Source: Ruegeria aquimaris
GTDB taxonomy: Bacteria > Pseudomonadota > Alphaproteobacteria > Rhodobacterales > Rhodobacteraceae
Length of the DNA: 64,000 bases
NCBI RefSeq assembly: GCF_025751555.1
Contig: NZ_JAOWLB010000003.1
Coordinates: 310,001-374,000 of the forward strand
Direction of reading: 5' to 3'
Shown: positions 36,748-46,862 of the stretch, piece by piece
Layout of the letters: each line of letters opens with the position of its first letter
Numbering within the stretch: the stretch's first letter is position 1
Notes under the pieces: generated by a model
What the model was told of the DNA's origin: nothing
Seen by the model: the letters and a program-made list of their open reading frames with translations, nothing else
Database searches by the model: none
Program-made: the position numbers and the translations under genes

Positions 36748-37833
36748 TCATGCGGTGATACGCTTTTCCCCCTCGAAATGCATCCGGTAGAGCCGCCGCC
36801 ACCGCCTGCGATGACGGTCGAGGTCAGGCACCTCAAAGTCCAGCCCATCGTCAAAGGCACGAACCGACAGGTCACTCACCCGCCCCATGGCGCGCAGCGC
36901 CGCGCCCGGATCGATCTGCGGCCGGCGCATCAGGCCCAGCGCCTCCATCCGCGCCAGATCCACGGGCGGCAGCGCCTTGAGGGCCTGGTGCAATTGCAGT
37001 AGCGCGTACATGTCGCCCCGGTTTTCGTCCACATAGCCGATCTGGGCCTGTCGGGCTGGCGCCAACCCGCCATGCACGGCGGCGCCGCGCCCACGATCCG
37101 ACCAGCCCCGCATCAGTTTCATGATCCAGTGAAACCCGGTCAGCCCGTCATAATGCAGGACCCGTGCCGTGGTGGCGGGCCATGCCACAAGGCGGTCCCG
37201 ACCGCTCCGGGCGCGCGGCGAATGGATACCCATCAGGCAGTCGCGCCCGCTGCGTACCACCGATTTCCCTTGCGAATGCGCCACGATCCCCCGATGCATC
37301 ATCGGCTGAACCTCGGGGGCCAGGATATCGGCCTGCACCGGCCAGCCCCGCACCAGCGGCGCCCGCATGTATCCGTCGAACAGCTCATCCTGGGGACAGC
37401 TCGCGTCAAACACCCGCTCCAGGTTCGGCAAGTGCAGATAATCGACCGTCTCCGGCAGAGCCCCGAGGATATCCGCCAGCGGCAGATCGGCCTCGATGAA
37501 CTCATCCGCGTCCAGATGCACGATCCAGTCCGCCTCGGCCCGGGCATAGGCCCGCCCGGCATTGCGCAATTGCCGTTTCTCATTGGCTGGTGGGCGCGGT
37601 CCGCCCAGCGTTTCCTGCCAATACTCCGCGTCGCAGACAGTGACCCGGCAGCCCGGAATCCCCGCCAGCACCGCCTCTTGCACCGGGTCCGGCGCATCGA
37701 GATACAGCTCGACATAGGCCGCCCCCTGCGCCAGGTGATGGGTCACGAAACTCAGCGTCAGAACCAGGCTCTCGCGACAGGTGGCCACCACCGCCCAGGT
37801 CACACGCTCGGTTCCGGCGTCGCGAAAATACAT
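36748..37833 (-). CDS. family 2-type glycosyltransferase
   Basis: A 361-aa cytoplasmic GT-A protein. WAVVATCRE (about 12-20) begins the nucleotide-sugar fold, and WIVHLDADEFI at about 100-110 is the DxD motif for metal-sugar-nucleotide binding. It resembles the DUF4422/GT2-like enzymes that decorate surface glycans. The ATG at 37833 has AGGGG seven bases upstream; a frame from 38001 would add 56 basic residues. It interrupts mdh-sucC on the opposite strand. Confidence 0.8.
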   Translation of the reverse strand: MYFRDAGTERVTWAVVATCRESLVLTLSFVTHHLAQGAAYVELYLDAPDPVQEAVLAGIPGCRVTVCDAEYWQETLGGPRPPANEKRQLRNAGRAYARAEADWIVHLDADEFIEADLPLADILGALPETVDYLHLPNLERVFDASCPQDELFDGYMRAPLVRGWPVQADILAPEVQPMMHRGIVAHSQGKSVVRSGRDCLMGIHSPRARSGRDRLVAWPATTARVLHYDGLTGFHWIMKLMRGWSDRGRGAAVHGGLAPARQAQIGYVDENRGDMYALLQLHQALKALPPVDLARMEALGLMRRPQIDPGAALRAMGRVSDLSVRAFDDGLDFEVPDLDRHRRRWRRLYRMHFEGEKRITA

Positions 37834-38014
37834 GCCTGCCCCTCTGCCCGCGCGCCTGCCGCGCTTGGCCGACAGGCTAACCCCAGCCCCAGCGCAGATC
37901 AACCGCAACGGCAGCCCGACAGCCCTGCCAACCGTTAGCGCCAAAGCTGTTGAACGGGGGCGAAACGGCGTTTTCTGCAACCGCGAATCAATCGTACTCA
38001 AGGGTTTCGGAATA

Positions 38015-38045
38015 TGTGATCACAGCTTTTGAACGTGTGATCACA
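38015..38045. promoter_or_regulatory. pair of perfect TGTGATCACA palindromes upstream of sucC
   Basis: Copies at 38015-38024 and 38036-38045 have centres 21 bp apart and lie 114 and 135 bases before the sucC start. Spacing and distance closely mirror the pair upstream of sdhC (118 and 139). A common TCA-cycle regulator is inferred. Confidence 0.72.
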
Positions 38046-38092
38046 AATCTCGAAAATCTTCCTCAAAAACCCGAGAGGCGTCAAAAAACCCT

Positions 38093-38122
38093 TTAAGGAT
38101 CGGCGTTAGACAACCCTATATG
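38093..38122 (+). promoter_or_regulatory. putative sucC promoter
   Basis: TTAAGG (38093-38098), 18 bases, TATATG (38117-38122) give an expected start near 38129. The operator pair would then be centred near -88 and -109, an activator-like position. Confidence 0.45.
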
Positions 38123-38154
38123 CTGGGTAATCGCAGTCAGACGGGACAGATTCA

Positions 38155-39348
38155 ATGAATATCCATGAATATCAGGCCAAGGCACTTTTGCGCAGCTACG
38201 GCGCTCCGGTGTCCGACGGCCGCGTGGTTCTCCGGGCCGAGGACGCCAAGACAGCGGCCGGTGAACTGGACGGGCCGCTCTGGGTGGTCAAGGCCCAGAT
38301 CCACGCAGGTGGCCGCGGCAAGGGCAAGTTCAAGGAGGCCGATGCCGGTGAAAAGGGTGGCGTCCGTCTGACCAAGTCGGTCGAAGAGGCCGCCGAGGAA
38401 GCCAAGAAGATGCTGGGCCGTACGCTGGTGACGCACCAGACCGGCCCCGCCGGCAAGCAGGTGAACCGCATCTATATCGAGGCCGGCTCGGGCATCGAGA
38501 CCGAACTGTACCTGGCGCTGCTGGTCGACCGTCAGACCAGCCGCATCTCCTTTGTCTGCTCCACAGAGGGCGGCATGGACATCGAGGAAGTCGCCGCCAG
38601 CACCCCGGAAAAAATCCTGTCCTTCGCCGTCGACCCGGTGACCGGCTACATGCCCTATCACGGCCGCCGCATCGCGTTTGCCCTGGGCCTGCAAGGCGCA
38701 CAGGTGAAACAGTGCGTGTCGCTGATGGGCCTGCTCTATCGCGCCTTCGTCGAGAAGGACATGGAGATGCTCGAAATCAACCCGCTGATCGTCACCGACA
38801 AGGGCGACCTCAAGGTGCTCGACGCCAAGCTGGGCTTTGACGGAAACGCGATCTACCGCCACTCGGACATCGCCGAACTGCGCGACACGACCGAGGAAGA
38901 CCCCAAGGAACTCGAAGCCTCCAAATACGACCTCAACTACATCGCGCTGGATGGCGAGATCGGCTGCATGGTGAACGGCGCCGGTCTGGCGATGGCCACC
39001 ATGGACATCATCAAGCTCTACGGCGCCGAGCCCGCCAACTTCCTCGACGTCGGCGGCGGCGCCACCAAGGAGAAGGTGACCGAGGCGTTCAAGATCATCA
39101 CCTCCGACCCGAACGTCAAAGGCATCCTCGTGAACATCTTCGGCGGCATCATGCGCTGTGACGTGATCGCCGAGGGCGTGGTCGCCGCGGTCAAGGAAGT
39201 GGGCCTTCAGGTTCCGCTGGTCGTCCGTCTCGAAGGTACCAATGTCGAGAAGGGCAAGGAGATCATCAACACCTCCGGCCTGAACGTCATCGCCGCCGAC
39301 AACCTGTCGGATGGTGCCGAGAAGATCGTCAAGGCGGTCAAGGGCTGA
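38155..39348 (+). CDS. sucC: succinyl-CoA synthetase beta subunit (ADP-forming)
   Basis: 397 aa. It makes succinate and ATP from succinyl-CoA. The ATP-grasp domain starts [20 protein letters not shown], and [14 protein letters not shown] is near residues 43-56. The C-terminal flavodoxin-like ligase domain has [10 protein letters not shown] near 322-331. It is the first gene of the long suc cluster. Confidence 0.97.
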   Translation: MNIHEYQAKALLRSYGAPVSDGRVVLRAEDAKTAAGELDGPLWVVKAQIHAGGRGKGKFKEADAGEKGGVRLTKSVEEAAEEAKKMLGRTLVTHQTGPAGKQVNRIYIEAGSGIETELYLALLVDRQTSRISFVCSTEGGMDIEEVAASTPEKILSFAVDPVTGYMPYHGRRIAFALGLQGAQVKQCVSLMGLLYRAFVEKDMEMLEINPLIVTDKGDLKVLDAKLGFDGNAIYRHSDIAELRDTTEEDPKELEASKYDLNYIALDGEIGCMVNGAGLAMATMDIIKLYGAEPANFLDVGGGATKEKVTEAFKIITSDPNVKGILVNIFGGIMRCDVIAEGVVAAVKEVGLQVPLVVRLEGTNVEKGKEIINTSGLNVIAADNLSDGAEKIVKAVKG

Positions 39349-39350
39349 AC

Positions 39351-39932
39351 GTGGCACGGTCCGGTCACAGATACGCACAGAGCCGGTGCGCAGGTTTCGG
39401 CCTGACGACCGCTGTGGCCGTGACCGTTTCGGGCTGTGTCCAGCAAGGGACCGGCCCGGACGCCGCCGAATTGCGCAACATCGCTCCATGGAACATCGTA
39501 CCAAAGAGCAGCCCGGCGCAATTGGTGACAGCCTTTCGGCAGTTCTGCGTCGAAGCACCCGCCAGCCGCTCGGCGCAAGAGGGCAAGCTGCGCAACGCCA
39601 GCTACGTTCCGACCGCGCCGCGCAACGGTAACAAGCCGCAGGTGTTTCTCGTCGACGACCGGCGCCCGGCCATTGTCGTCTCGGATACCACCTGCATGGC
39701 GCGCGCTTACGCCCGCACCGGCCAGACCGAGAAGATGAACGACTATGTCGCCTCGGCCTTTCCGGATGCCCGGCCGGTGTCGCCGGACAGTCTGCCAAAG
39801 ACTTTTGAACAAGCCTGGTCGGTCAATCTGCCCGACGCGGCGATCATCGCAACCGAGCGTGTCAACGATCTCGGCAATTCCTCTGGATATGGGCTGATCC
39901 TGCATCGGCCCAATCGGCCAAGAACCAATTAG
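39351..39932 (+). CDS. putative lipoprotein of unknown function inside sucC-sucD
   Basis: 193 aa beginning with GTG two bases after the sucC stop. The N terminus [15 protein letters not shown] then [12 protein letters not shown] gives a lipobox with Cys29, so it is probably exported and lipidated. The mature protein has no recognised domain; [21 protein letters not shown] and [11 protein letters not shown] are visible. Its place between the two subunit genes of succinyl-CoA synthetase is unusual. Confidence 0.7.
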   Translation: MARSGHRYAQSRCAGFGLTTAVAVTVSGCVQQGTGPDAAELRNIAPWNIVPKSSPAQLVTAFRQFCVEAPASRSAQEGKLRNASYVPTAPRNGNKPQVFLVDDRRPAIVVSDTTCMARAYARTGQTEKMNDYVASAFPDARPVSPDSLPKTFEQAWSVNLPDAAIIATERVNDLGNSSGYGLILHRPNRPRTN

Positions 39933-39949
39933 GACAGGAGACTTCCCAA

Positions 39950-40834
39950 ATGGCAGTCCTCATCGACGAAAACACCAAGGTCATCTGCCAGGGCTTCACC
40001 GGCTCGCAGGGCACCTTTCACTCGGAACAGGCAATCGCCTATGGCACCAAGATGGTTGGCGGGGTCACCCCCGGCAAAGGCGGTAGCACCCACCTGAACC
40101 TGCCCGTCTTCAACTCTGTGCACGAGGCCAAGGCCGTGACCGAGGCCAACGCCTCCGTCATCTATGTGCCGCCGCCCTTTGCCGCCGACTCGATCCTCGA
40201 GGCGATCGACGCCAAGATGGAGCTGATCGTCTGCATCACCGAGGGCATTCCGGTGCTCGACATGATGAAGGTCAAGCGCGCCCTCGAAGGCTCGTCGTCG
40301 CGCCTCATCGGCCCCAACTGCCCCGGCGTGATCACCCCCGGCGCTTGCAAGATCGGCATCATGCCCGGCCATATCCACAAGCGCGGCAGCGTCGGCGTTG
40401 TGTCCCGTTCGGGCACCCTGACCTATGAAGCGGTGAAACAGACCTCGGATATCGGTCTGGGCCAGTCCACCGCCGTGGGCATCGGCGGCGACCCGATCAA
40501 GGGGACCGAGCATATCGACGTGCTGGAATGGTTCCTGGCCGACGATGAAACCGAAAGCATCATCATGATCGGCGAGATCGGCGGCAGCGCCGAGGAAGAG
40601 GCCGCCCAGTTCCTGAAGGACGAGGCCAAGAAGGGCCGCAAGAAGCCGGTCGCCGGTTTCATCGCGGGCCGCACCGCGCCTCCGGGCCGCCGCATGGGCC
40701 ACGCGGGCGCCATCGTCGCCGGCGGCAAGGGCGGCGCCGAGGACAAGATCGAAGCCATGCGCTCGGCCGGGATCGTCGTGGCCGACAGCCCGGCAACCCT
40801 GGGCGAGGCCGTGCTGGCCGCCATCGGCAAGTAA
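39950..40834 (+). CDS. sucD: succinyl-CoA synthetase alpha subunit
   Basis: 294 aa. It binds CoA and carries the phospho-histidine in [20 protein letters not shown] (His about 248). N terminus [21 protein letters not shown] with CoA loop GVTPGKGG. An AGGACAGGAGA site precedes it. It pairs with sucC although a lipoprotein gene separates them. Confidence 0.97.
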   Translation: MAVLIDENTKVICQGFTGSQGTFHSEQAIAYGTKMVGGVTPGKGGSTHLNLPVFNSVHEAKAVTEANASVIYVPPPFAADSILEAIDAKMELIVCITEGIPVLDMMKVKRALEGSSSRLIGPNCPGVITPGACKIGIMPGHIHKRGSVGVVSRSGTLTYEAVKQTSDIGLGQSTAVGIGGDPIKGTEHIDVLEWFLADDETESIIMIGEIGGSAEEEAAQFLKDEAKKGRKKPVAGFIAGRTAPPGRRMGHAGAIVAGGKGGAEDKIEAMRSAGIVVADSPATLGEAVLAAIGK

Positions 40835-40841
40835 CCCGCCG

Positions 40842-40861
40842 GCCCCGCGCCAGCGCGGGGC
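40842..40861 (+). terminator. hairpin after sucD
   Basis: GCCCCGCGC and GCGCGGGGC form about 8 bp with a short loop, seven bases after the sucD stop. No T run, so a stabilising or attenuating hairpin between sucCD and the following genes. Confidence 0.45.
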
Positions 40862-40883
40862 GGCATTGAAATCGGGAGGACAC

Positions 40884-41435
40884 ATGACGTTCGGTCAATC
40901 CATAGGAACGTGTTTCTCGAAATACTTCACCTTCTCCGGGCGGGCCTCTCGCCCGGAATACTGGTATTTTTTCCTGTTCATGGTGCTGGGCAACGTGGTG
41001 GCGACCCTGCTCGACGCGGCGCTGTTCGATTCCCTGACCACCACGCTCGAAACCTCGGACACCGGCGCCGGCGCCAGTATCGAGAATACCGGCCCCATCA
41101 GTGCGCTGTTCTCGCTTGCCCTGTTCCTGCCGCATCTGGCCGTGGCCTTTCGCCGGATGCACGACACCGGCCGCAGCGGGCTGTTTGCGCTGTTTCCCAT
41201 TCTGCTGATGATCGGCGCCGGATTGATCCTGGTTTTCGGCATCGGCATCGCCTCCAGCTTCGCCTCTGGCGGCTCGCTCGACCTCCTCTTCACCCGCGCC
41301 ACGCTGCTGTTGCTGATCCCGACTGTCGCCGTCCTGATCGTCTCACCGCTCCTGGTGCTGTGGTGGCTGACCCGGCCCAGCCAGCCGGGCGCAAACAGAT
41401 ACGGTCCGAACCCCGGGCGGGCAGTGTCGCCATGA
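40884..41435 (+). CDS. DUF805 membrane protein
   Basis: 183 aa with four membrane helices, matching DUF805: FSKYFTFSGRASRPEYWYFF near residues 11-30 is the signature, and RRMHDTGRSG near 84-93 follows. Function unknown. GGGAGG precedes the ATG at 40884. The end overlaps the hydrolase gene by four bases. Confidence 0.87.
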   Translation: MTFGQSIGTCFSKYFTFSGRASRPEYWYFFLFMVLGNVVATLLDAALFDSLTTTLETSDTGAGASIENTGPISALFSLALFLPHLAVAFRRMHDTGRSGLFALFPILLMIGAGLILVFGIGIASSFASGGSLDLLFTRATLLLLIPTVAVLIVSPLLVLWWLTRPSQPGANRYGPNPGRAVSP

Positions 41436-42193
41436 TCGGTCGCATCGCACATATGTCCCATCTGCATCGGCGCCTCGCGGCAGGCCTTGCTACACTGTTC
41501 CTGTGTCTTGGCACCCCGGTGCTGGCCGAAATGTTCGGGCCGATCTCGGGCCAGGTTCATGGTGTCGGCCCCAAAGCGCTGGTTATCGTCCTGCACGGAG
41601 ATTCCGGGCCGGACTACATCACGTCCTTTGCCACGGAACTGGCCGCGCAGAACCCGCAGGCAACCGTCATCCAGATGGCGCGGCCCGGCTATTCCGTCGC
41701 CGGGCGCCGCAGCAAGGGTTCCAATAATGGCAGCCGCGACCACTATACCAAACAGAACAACAATCTGCTCGCACAGGGTATCTCGGCGGCTGGCCAGACA
41801 TACCCGCATCAAAAGCTGGTGATGGTGGCCCATTCCGGCGGAGCGGCTCAGACCGCCACCCTGCTGGGAACGGTGCCGGGTCTGATCGACACGGCAATCC
41901 TGGTGTCCGGCCCGTTCGACATTCCGCGCTGGCGCGCGGCGCGCGGCACGCCATGGCCCAAAAGCCAGTCGCCGATCCGCTATCTGGACCAGATACCACG
42001 GCAAACCCGGATCATCGCGGTGACCGGCCAGAACGATTCCAACACCCAGCCCGGCCTTGCCCGGGACTATGTGGCCAAGGCCCAGGCGCGCGGCCTGAAC
42101 GCCACATTCACCGCCCTACCAAATGCAGGCCACAGTTTCAGATCGCTCAAAGAACCCGTTCTGGCCATCGCGACGCGCGAAATCCAGAGCTAG
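41432..42193 (+). CDS. alpha/beta hydrolase, secreted
   Basis: 253 aa with a signal peptide (MSHLHRRLAAGL... ending PVLAE, about residue 33). The alpha/beta fold shows VIVLHGDSGPDY, the nucleophile elbow AHSGGAAQT, GQNDSNTQPG (acid) and NAGHSF (histidine). ATG 41432 overlaps the DUF805 stop; ATG 41453 would start nearer the signal peptide. It lies 17 bases before sucA, so it is transcribed within the suc cluster. The substrate is unknown. Confidence 0.75.
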   Translation: MIGRIAHMSHLHRRLAAGLATLFLCLGTPVLAEMFGPISGQVHGVGPKALVIVLHGDSGPDYITSFATELAAQNPQATVIQMARPGYSVAGRRSKGSNNGSRDHYTKQNNNLLAQGISAAGQTYPHQKLVMVAHSGGAAQTATLLGTVPGLIDTAILVSGPFDIPRWRAARGTPWPKSQSPIRYLDQIPRQTRIIAVTGQNDSNTQPGLARDYVAKAQARGLNATFTALPNAGHSFRSLKEPVLAIATREIQS

Positions 42194-42210
42194 GAAAGTC
42201 AGGTGAACCA

Positions 42211-45168
42211 ATGACCGAACAATCGCCCAACTCCATGTTTCATGCCTCAAGCTTCATGCAGGGGCATAATGCGGAATATCTCGAACAGCTCTATGCCCGA
42301 TACGCCAACGACCCCGCGTCGGTCGATGCCGCCTGGGCCGAATTTTTCCGCGCCATGGGCGACGCGGAAACCGATGTAAAGAAAGAGGCCGACGGTCCCA
42401 GCTGGGCGCGCGCCGACTGGCCGCCGATGCCCGCTGACGACCTGACCGGGGCGCTGACCGGCCAATGGGCCGAGGTCGACGGCAAGGCCGCAGGCAAGAA
42501 GATCAAGGAAAAGGCCGCTGCCGCAGGGGTCGAGATCAGCGAAGAGCAGGTCAAGCGCGCGGTGCTCGACTCGATCCGCGCCCTGATGATCATCCGCGCC
42601 TATCGCATCCGGGGGCATCTGGTGGCCGATCTCGACCCGCTGGGCATGCGGGCCAATACCCCCCACCCCGAGCTTGACCCGCGCACCTACGGGTTCTCGG
42701 ACGCCGACCTGGATCGCCCGATCTTCATCGACAACGTGCTGGGCCTGACCCATGCCTCGATGCGCCAGATCATCGACATCGTCAAACGCACCTATTGCGG
42801 CACCTTTGCCCTGCAATACATGCACATCTCGAACCCCGAAGAGGCCGCCTGGCTGAAAGAGCGGATCGAAGGTTACGGCAAGGAAATCTCGTTCACCCGC
42901 GAAGGCCGCAAGGCCATCCTGAACAAGATGGTCGAGGCCGAGGGGTTCGAGAAGTTCCTGCACGTCAAATACATGGGCACCAAGCGCTTTGGCCTTGACG
43001 GCGGCGAGGCGCTGATCCCCGCTATGGAACAGATCATCAAGCGCGGCGGCGCGCTGGGGGTCCGCGAGATCGTCATCGGCATGCCCCACCGGGGCCGCCT
43101 GAACATCCTCGCCAACGTGATGGGCAAACCCTATCGCGCCATCTTCAACGAGTTCCAGGGCGGCAGCTTCAAGCCCGAGGATGTCGATGGTTCGGGCGAC
43201 GTGAAATACCACCTCGGCGCCTCCTCGGACCGCGAGTTCGACGGCAATACGGTTCACCTCAGCCTCACCGCCAACCCCTCGCATCTCGAGGCGGTCAACC
43301 CCGTGGTTCTGGGCAAGGCTCGCGCCAAGCAGGACCAGTTCGGTGACAAGGACCGCACCTCGGTCATGCCGGTGCTGCTGCATGGCGACGCCGCCTTTGC
43401 CGGTCAGGGCGTGGTGGCCGAATGCTTCCAGCTTTCGGGCATCCGCGGCCACCGTACCGGCGGCACCATGCATATCGTGGTCAACAACCAGATCGGCTTT
43501 ACCACCGCGCCGCATTTCAGCCGCTCCAGCCCCTATCCGACCGACATCGCCCTGATGGTCGAGGCGCCGATCTTCCACGTCAACGGCGACGACCCCGAGG
43601 CGGTGGTACACGCCGCCAAGGTGGCCACCGAGTTCCGGCAAAAGTTCCGCAAGGATGTGGTGATCGACATCTTCTGCTATCGCCGGTTCGGCCATAACGA
43701 GGGCGACGAGCCCATGTTCACCAACCCGATCATGTACAAGCGGATCAAGACCCACAAAACCACACTCAGCCTCTATACCGAGCGTCTTGTCCGCGACGGG
43801 CTGATCCCCGAGGGCGAGATCGAGGATATGAAGGCCGCCTTCCAGGCGCATCTGAACGAAGAGTTCGAGGCCGGCAAGGATTACAAGCCCAACAAGGCCG
43901 ACTGGCTGGATGGGCGCTGGTCGCACCTGAACCGGAACAAAGAGGAATACGTGCGCGGCGAAACCGCGATCACGCCCGAAACCCTGGCCGAGGTCGGCAC
44001 CGCCCTGACGCGCGCGCCCGACGGCTTCGCCATGCACAAGACGGTCGAACGCCTGCTCGACACCAAGAAGGCAATGTTCGACACCGGCAAGGGGTTCGAC
44101 TGGGCCACGGGCGAGGCGCTGGCCTATGGCTCGCTTCTGACCGAGGGCTACCCGGTCCGGCTCGCCGGTCAGGACGCGACACGCGGCACGTTCAGCCAGC
44201 GTCACTCCGGCCTGATCAACCAGGAAACCGAAGAGCGGTATTACCCGCTCAACAACATCCGCAACGGTCAGGCGCAGTACGAGGTCATCGACTCGATGCT
44301 CAGCGAATACGCCGTGCTGGGGTTCGAGTACGGCTACAGCCTTGCCGAACCCAATGCCCTGACGCTGTGGGAGGCGCAGTTCGGCGATTTCGCCAACGGC
44401 GCCCAGATCATGTTCGACCAGTTCATCAGCTCGGGCGAAAGCAAATGGCTACGGATGTCCGGCCTCGTGGTGCTGCTGCCCCACGGGTTCGAGGGCCAGG
44501 GCCCCGAACACAGCTCGGCCCGTCTGGAACGCTTCCTGCAAATGTGCGGCCAGGACAACTGGATCGTGGCCAACTGCACCACGCCGGCCAACTACTTCCA
44601 CATCCTGCGCCGGCAGATCCACCGCACCTTCCGCAAGCCGCTGATCATGTTCACGCCCAAGTCGCTCCTGCGGCACAAGCTGGCGATCAGCACGGCCGAG
44701 GATTTCACCACCGGTTCCAGCTTCCACCGGGTGCTGTGGGATGACGCAGAAAAGGGCAACTCGGACACCAAGCTGGTCGCCGACGACAAGATCAAGCGCG
44801 TCGTCATGTGTTCGGGCAAGGTCTATTACGACCTGCTCGAGGAACGCGACGCGCGCGGCATCGACGATGTCTACCTGCTCCGGATCGAGCAGTACTATCC
44901 CTTCCCCGCCCACTCGCTGATCGCCGAGCTGGAGCGGTTCAAGGGGGCCGAGATGGTCTGGTGCCAGGAAGAGCCCAAGAACCAGGGCGCCTGGTCCTTC
45001 ATCGAGCCCAATATCGAATGGGTGCTGACCCGTATCGGCGCCAAGCACTCCCGCCCGACCTATGTGGGCCGTGCCACCTCGGCCTCGCCTGCCACCGGTC
45101 TGGCCAGCCAACACAAAGCCCAACAAGAGGCGCTCGTGAACGAAGCGCTGAGCATCGAAGGAAAATAA
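42211..45168 (+). CDS. sucA: 2-oxoglutarate dehydrogenase E1 component
   Basis: 985 aa. It decarboxylates 2-oxoglutarate with thiamine diphosphate. SFMQGHNAEYLEQLYARY at the N terminus is the family start, GMPHRGRLN around residue 289 and FGHNEGDEPMFTNP near 493 are active-site parts, with GQGPEHSSARLERFL further on. Next to sucB with three bases between. Length is normal for alphaproteobacterial enzymes. Confidence 0.97.
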   Translation: MTEQSPNSMFHASSFMQGHNAEYLEQLYARYANDPASVDAAWAEFFRAMGDAETDVKKEADGPSWARADWPPMPADDLTGALTGQWAEVDGKAAGKKIKEKAAAAGVEISEEQVKRAVLDSIRALMIIRAYRIRGHLVADLDPLGMRANTPHPELDPRTYGFSDADLDRPIFIDNVLGLTHASMRQIIDIVKRTYCGTFALQYMHISNPEEAAWLKERIEGYGKEISFTREGRKAILNKMVEAEGFEKFLHVKYMGTKRFGLDGGEALIPAMEQIIKRGGALGVREIVIGMPHRGRLNILANVMGKPYRAIFNEFQGGSFKPEDVDGSGDVKYHLGASSDREFDGNTVHLSLTANPSHLEAVNPVVLGKARAKQDQFGDKDRTSVMPVLLHGDAAFAGQGVVAECFQLSGIRGHRTGGTMHIVVNNQIGFTTAPHFSRSSPYPTDIALMVEAPIFHVNGDDPEAVVHAAKVATEFRQKFRKDVVIDIFCYRRFGHNEGDEPMFTNPIMYKRIKTHKTTLSLYTERLVRDGLIPEGEIEDMKAAFQAHLNEEFEAGKDYKPNKADWLDGRWSHLNRNKEEYVRGETAITPETLAEVGTALTRAPDGFAMHKTVERLLDTKKAMFDTGKGFDWATGEALAYGSLLTEGYPVRLAGQDATRGTFSQRHSGLINQETEERYYPLNNIRNGQAQYEVIDSMLSEYAVLGFEYGYSLAEPNALTLWEAQFGDFANGAQIMFDQFISSGESKWLRMSGLVVLLPHGFEGQGPEHSSARLERFLQMCGQDNWIVANCTTPANYFHILRRQIHRTFRKPLIMFTPKSLLRHKLAISTAEDFTTGSSFHRVLWDDAEKGNSDTKLVADDKIKRVVMCSGKVYYDLLEERDARGIDDVYLLRIEQYYPFPAHSLIAELERFKGAEMVWCQEEPKNQGAWSFIEPNIEWVLTRIGAKHSRPTYVGRATSASPATGLASQHKAQQEALVNEALSIEGK

Positions 45169-45171
45169 CCG

Positions 45172-46680
45172 ATGACGATCGAAGTTCGTGTCCCCACGCT
45201 TGGCGAATCCGTGACCGAGGCCACCGTGGCCACCTGGTTCAAGAAACCCGGTGATGCCGTGGCCGTGGACGAGATGCTCTGCGAGCTGGAAACCGACAAG
45301 GTGACTGTCGAGGTCCCGGCCCCCGCCGCTGGCGTGATGGGCGAGATTGTGGCCAAGGAAGGCGAAACCGTGGGCGTCAACGCCCTGCTGGCGACTATCG
45401 CGGCTGGCGAAGGCGCCGCCGCCCCCGCCGCTGCTGCGACACCCGCCGCCGCCCCTGCCGCTTCCGGCGGGTCAGTCGACGTGATGGTGCCCACCTTGGG
45501 TGAATCGGTGACCGAGGCCACCGTCTCCACCTGGTTCAAGAAGGTGGGCGATACCGTCGCGCAGGACGAGATGCTGTGCGAGCTGGAAACCGACAAGGTC
45601 TCGGTCGAGGTCCCCGCACCTGCGGCCGGTGTTCTGGCCGAAATCGTCGCGCCCGAAGGCGCCACCGTGAACGCCGCCGCCAAACTGGCGGTGATCTCGG
45701 GCAGCGCCTCGGGCGCCGCGCCCGCGCCTGCCGCGCCCGCAGCTGCCGTCACTCCGGCAGTCGCCACCGCCAAGGACGTGGCCAACGCGCCCTCGGCTGA
45801 AAAGGCGATGGCCGAGGCCGGGATCAGCCCGGCCCAGGTCACCGGCACCGGCCGCGACGGCCGCATCATGAAAGAGGACGTGGCCGCCGCCGTGGCCGCC
45901 GCCGCAGCAGCCCCCGCCGCAGCGCCCGCCGCACCGGCCCCTGCCACAGCCCCCCGCGCACCGACGCTGGCCGAGGATGCCGCGCGCGAGGAACGCGTCC
46001 GCATGACCCGCCTGCGCCAGACCATCGCCAAGCGCCTCAAGGACGCCCAGAACACCGCCGCGATCCTGACCACCTATAACGAGGTGGACATGACCGAGGT
46101 GATGGAACTGCGCAACACCTACAAGGACGCGTTCGAGAAGAAGCACGGCGTGCGCATGGGCTTCATGTCCTTCTTCACCAAGGCCTGCTGCCACGCGCTG
46201 AAAGAGGTGCCCGAGGTCAACGCCGAGATCGACGGCCAGGACATCGTCTACAAGAACTATGTGCATATGGGTGTCGCCGCCGGTACGCCGCAGGGCCTGG
46301 TGGTGCCGGTCATCCGCGACGCCGACCAGATGTCCTTTGCCGAGATCGAAAAGGCGATCGCCGAAAAGGGCAAGCGCGCCCGCGAAGGCAAGCTCTCCAT
46401 GGCCGAAATGCAGGGCGGCACCTTCACCATCTCCAACGGTGGCGTCTACGGCTCTCTGATGTCCTCGCCGATCCTGAACCCCCCGCAGTCGGGCATCCTC
46501 GGCATGCACAAGATCCAGGACCGCCCGATGGTCATCAACGGCGAGATCAAGATCCGCCCGATGATGTATCTGGCGCTCAGCTACGATCACCGCATCGTCG
46601 ACGGCAAGGGCGCCGTGACCTTCCTGGTGCGCGTCAAGGAAGCGCTCGAAGATCCCCGTCGCCTGCTGATGGATCTGTGA
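45172..46680 (+). CDS. sucB: 2-oxoglutarate dehydrogenase E2 component with two lipoyl domains
   Basis: 502 aa. It transfers succinyl to CoA through lipoyl groups. There are two tandem lipoyl domains: residues 1-78 with Lys43 in [10 protein letters not shown] and 101-177 with Lys142 in [10 protein letters not shown], separated by Ala/Pro linkers. A peripheral subunit-binding domain lies near 205-236 ([20 protein letters not shown]). The catalytic domain ends [11 protein letters not shown] with His473 and Asp477. E. coli has one lipoyl domain, so the extra repeat accounts for the length. Confidence 0.97.
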   Translation: MTIEVRVPTLGESVTEATVATWFKKPGDAVAVDEMLCELETDKVTVEVPAPAAGVMGEIVAKEGETVGVNALLATIAAGEGAAAPAAAATPAAAPAASGGSVDVMVPTLGESVTEATVSTWFKKVGDTVAQDEMLCELETDKVSVEVPAPAAGVLAEIVAPEGATVNAAAKLAVISGSASGAAPAPAAPAAAVTPAVATAKDVANAPSAEKAMAEAGISPAQVTGTGRDGRIMKEDVAAAVAAAAAAPAAAPAAPAPATAPRAPTLAEDAAREERVRMTRLRQTIAKRLKDAQNTAAILTTYNEVDMTEVMELRNTYKDAFEKKHGVRMGFMSFFTKACCHALKEVPEVNAEIDGQDIVYKNYVHMGVAAGTPQGLVVPVIRDADQMSFAEIEKAIAEKGKRAREGKLSMAEMQGGTFTISNGGVYGSLMSSPILNPPQSGILGMHKIQDRPMVINGEIKIRPMMYLALSYDHRIVDGKGAVTFLVRVKEALEDPRRLLMDL

Positions 46681-46691
46681 TCCAAGACAAC

Positions 46692-46721
46692 CGGCCTCGC
46701 ACCATGTCCGGTGCGAGGCCG
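46692..46721 (+). terminator. strong hairpin after sucB
   Basis: CGGCCTCGCACC and GGTGCGAGGCCG (12 bp) with a 6-base loop, 11 bases after the sucB stop. No T run follows, so it is likely a partial terminator or RNA-processing/stability site between sucAB and the downstream genes. Confidence 0.5.
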
Positions 46722-46862
46722 AAACCATCCAAGGCCGGACAGGCAAGCAATCCGGGTAAGACGGGTCAGATGATTGACGGAATGCTATCCAGATTTGCCG
46801 CGCTCCGGGTCACGCACCGGCGGCCCGCTGCCTTACATGCCGGATCAAAAGGACACTAACCC

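Larger units (their letters stand above)
37834..38154. other. 321-base divergent control region (glycosyltransferase / sucC)
   Basis: No gene is supported here. It contains the two TGTGATCACA palindromes at 38015-38045, an A-rich stretch at 38050-38092 and a probable sucC promoter at 38093-38122. Confidence 0.6.

Noticed and set aside
37834-38001. Upstream extension of the glycosyltransferase
   Set aside because: It is basic and unlike the family; the ATG at 37833 has a good ribosome site and normal N terminus.
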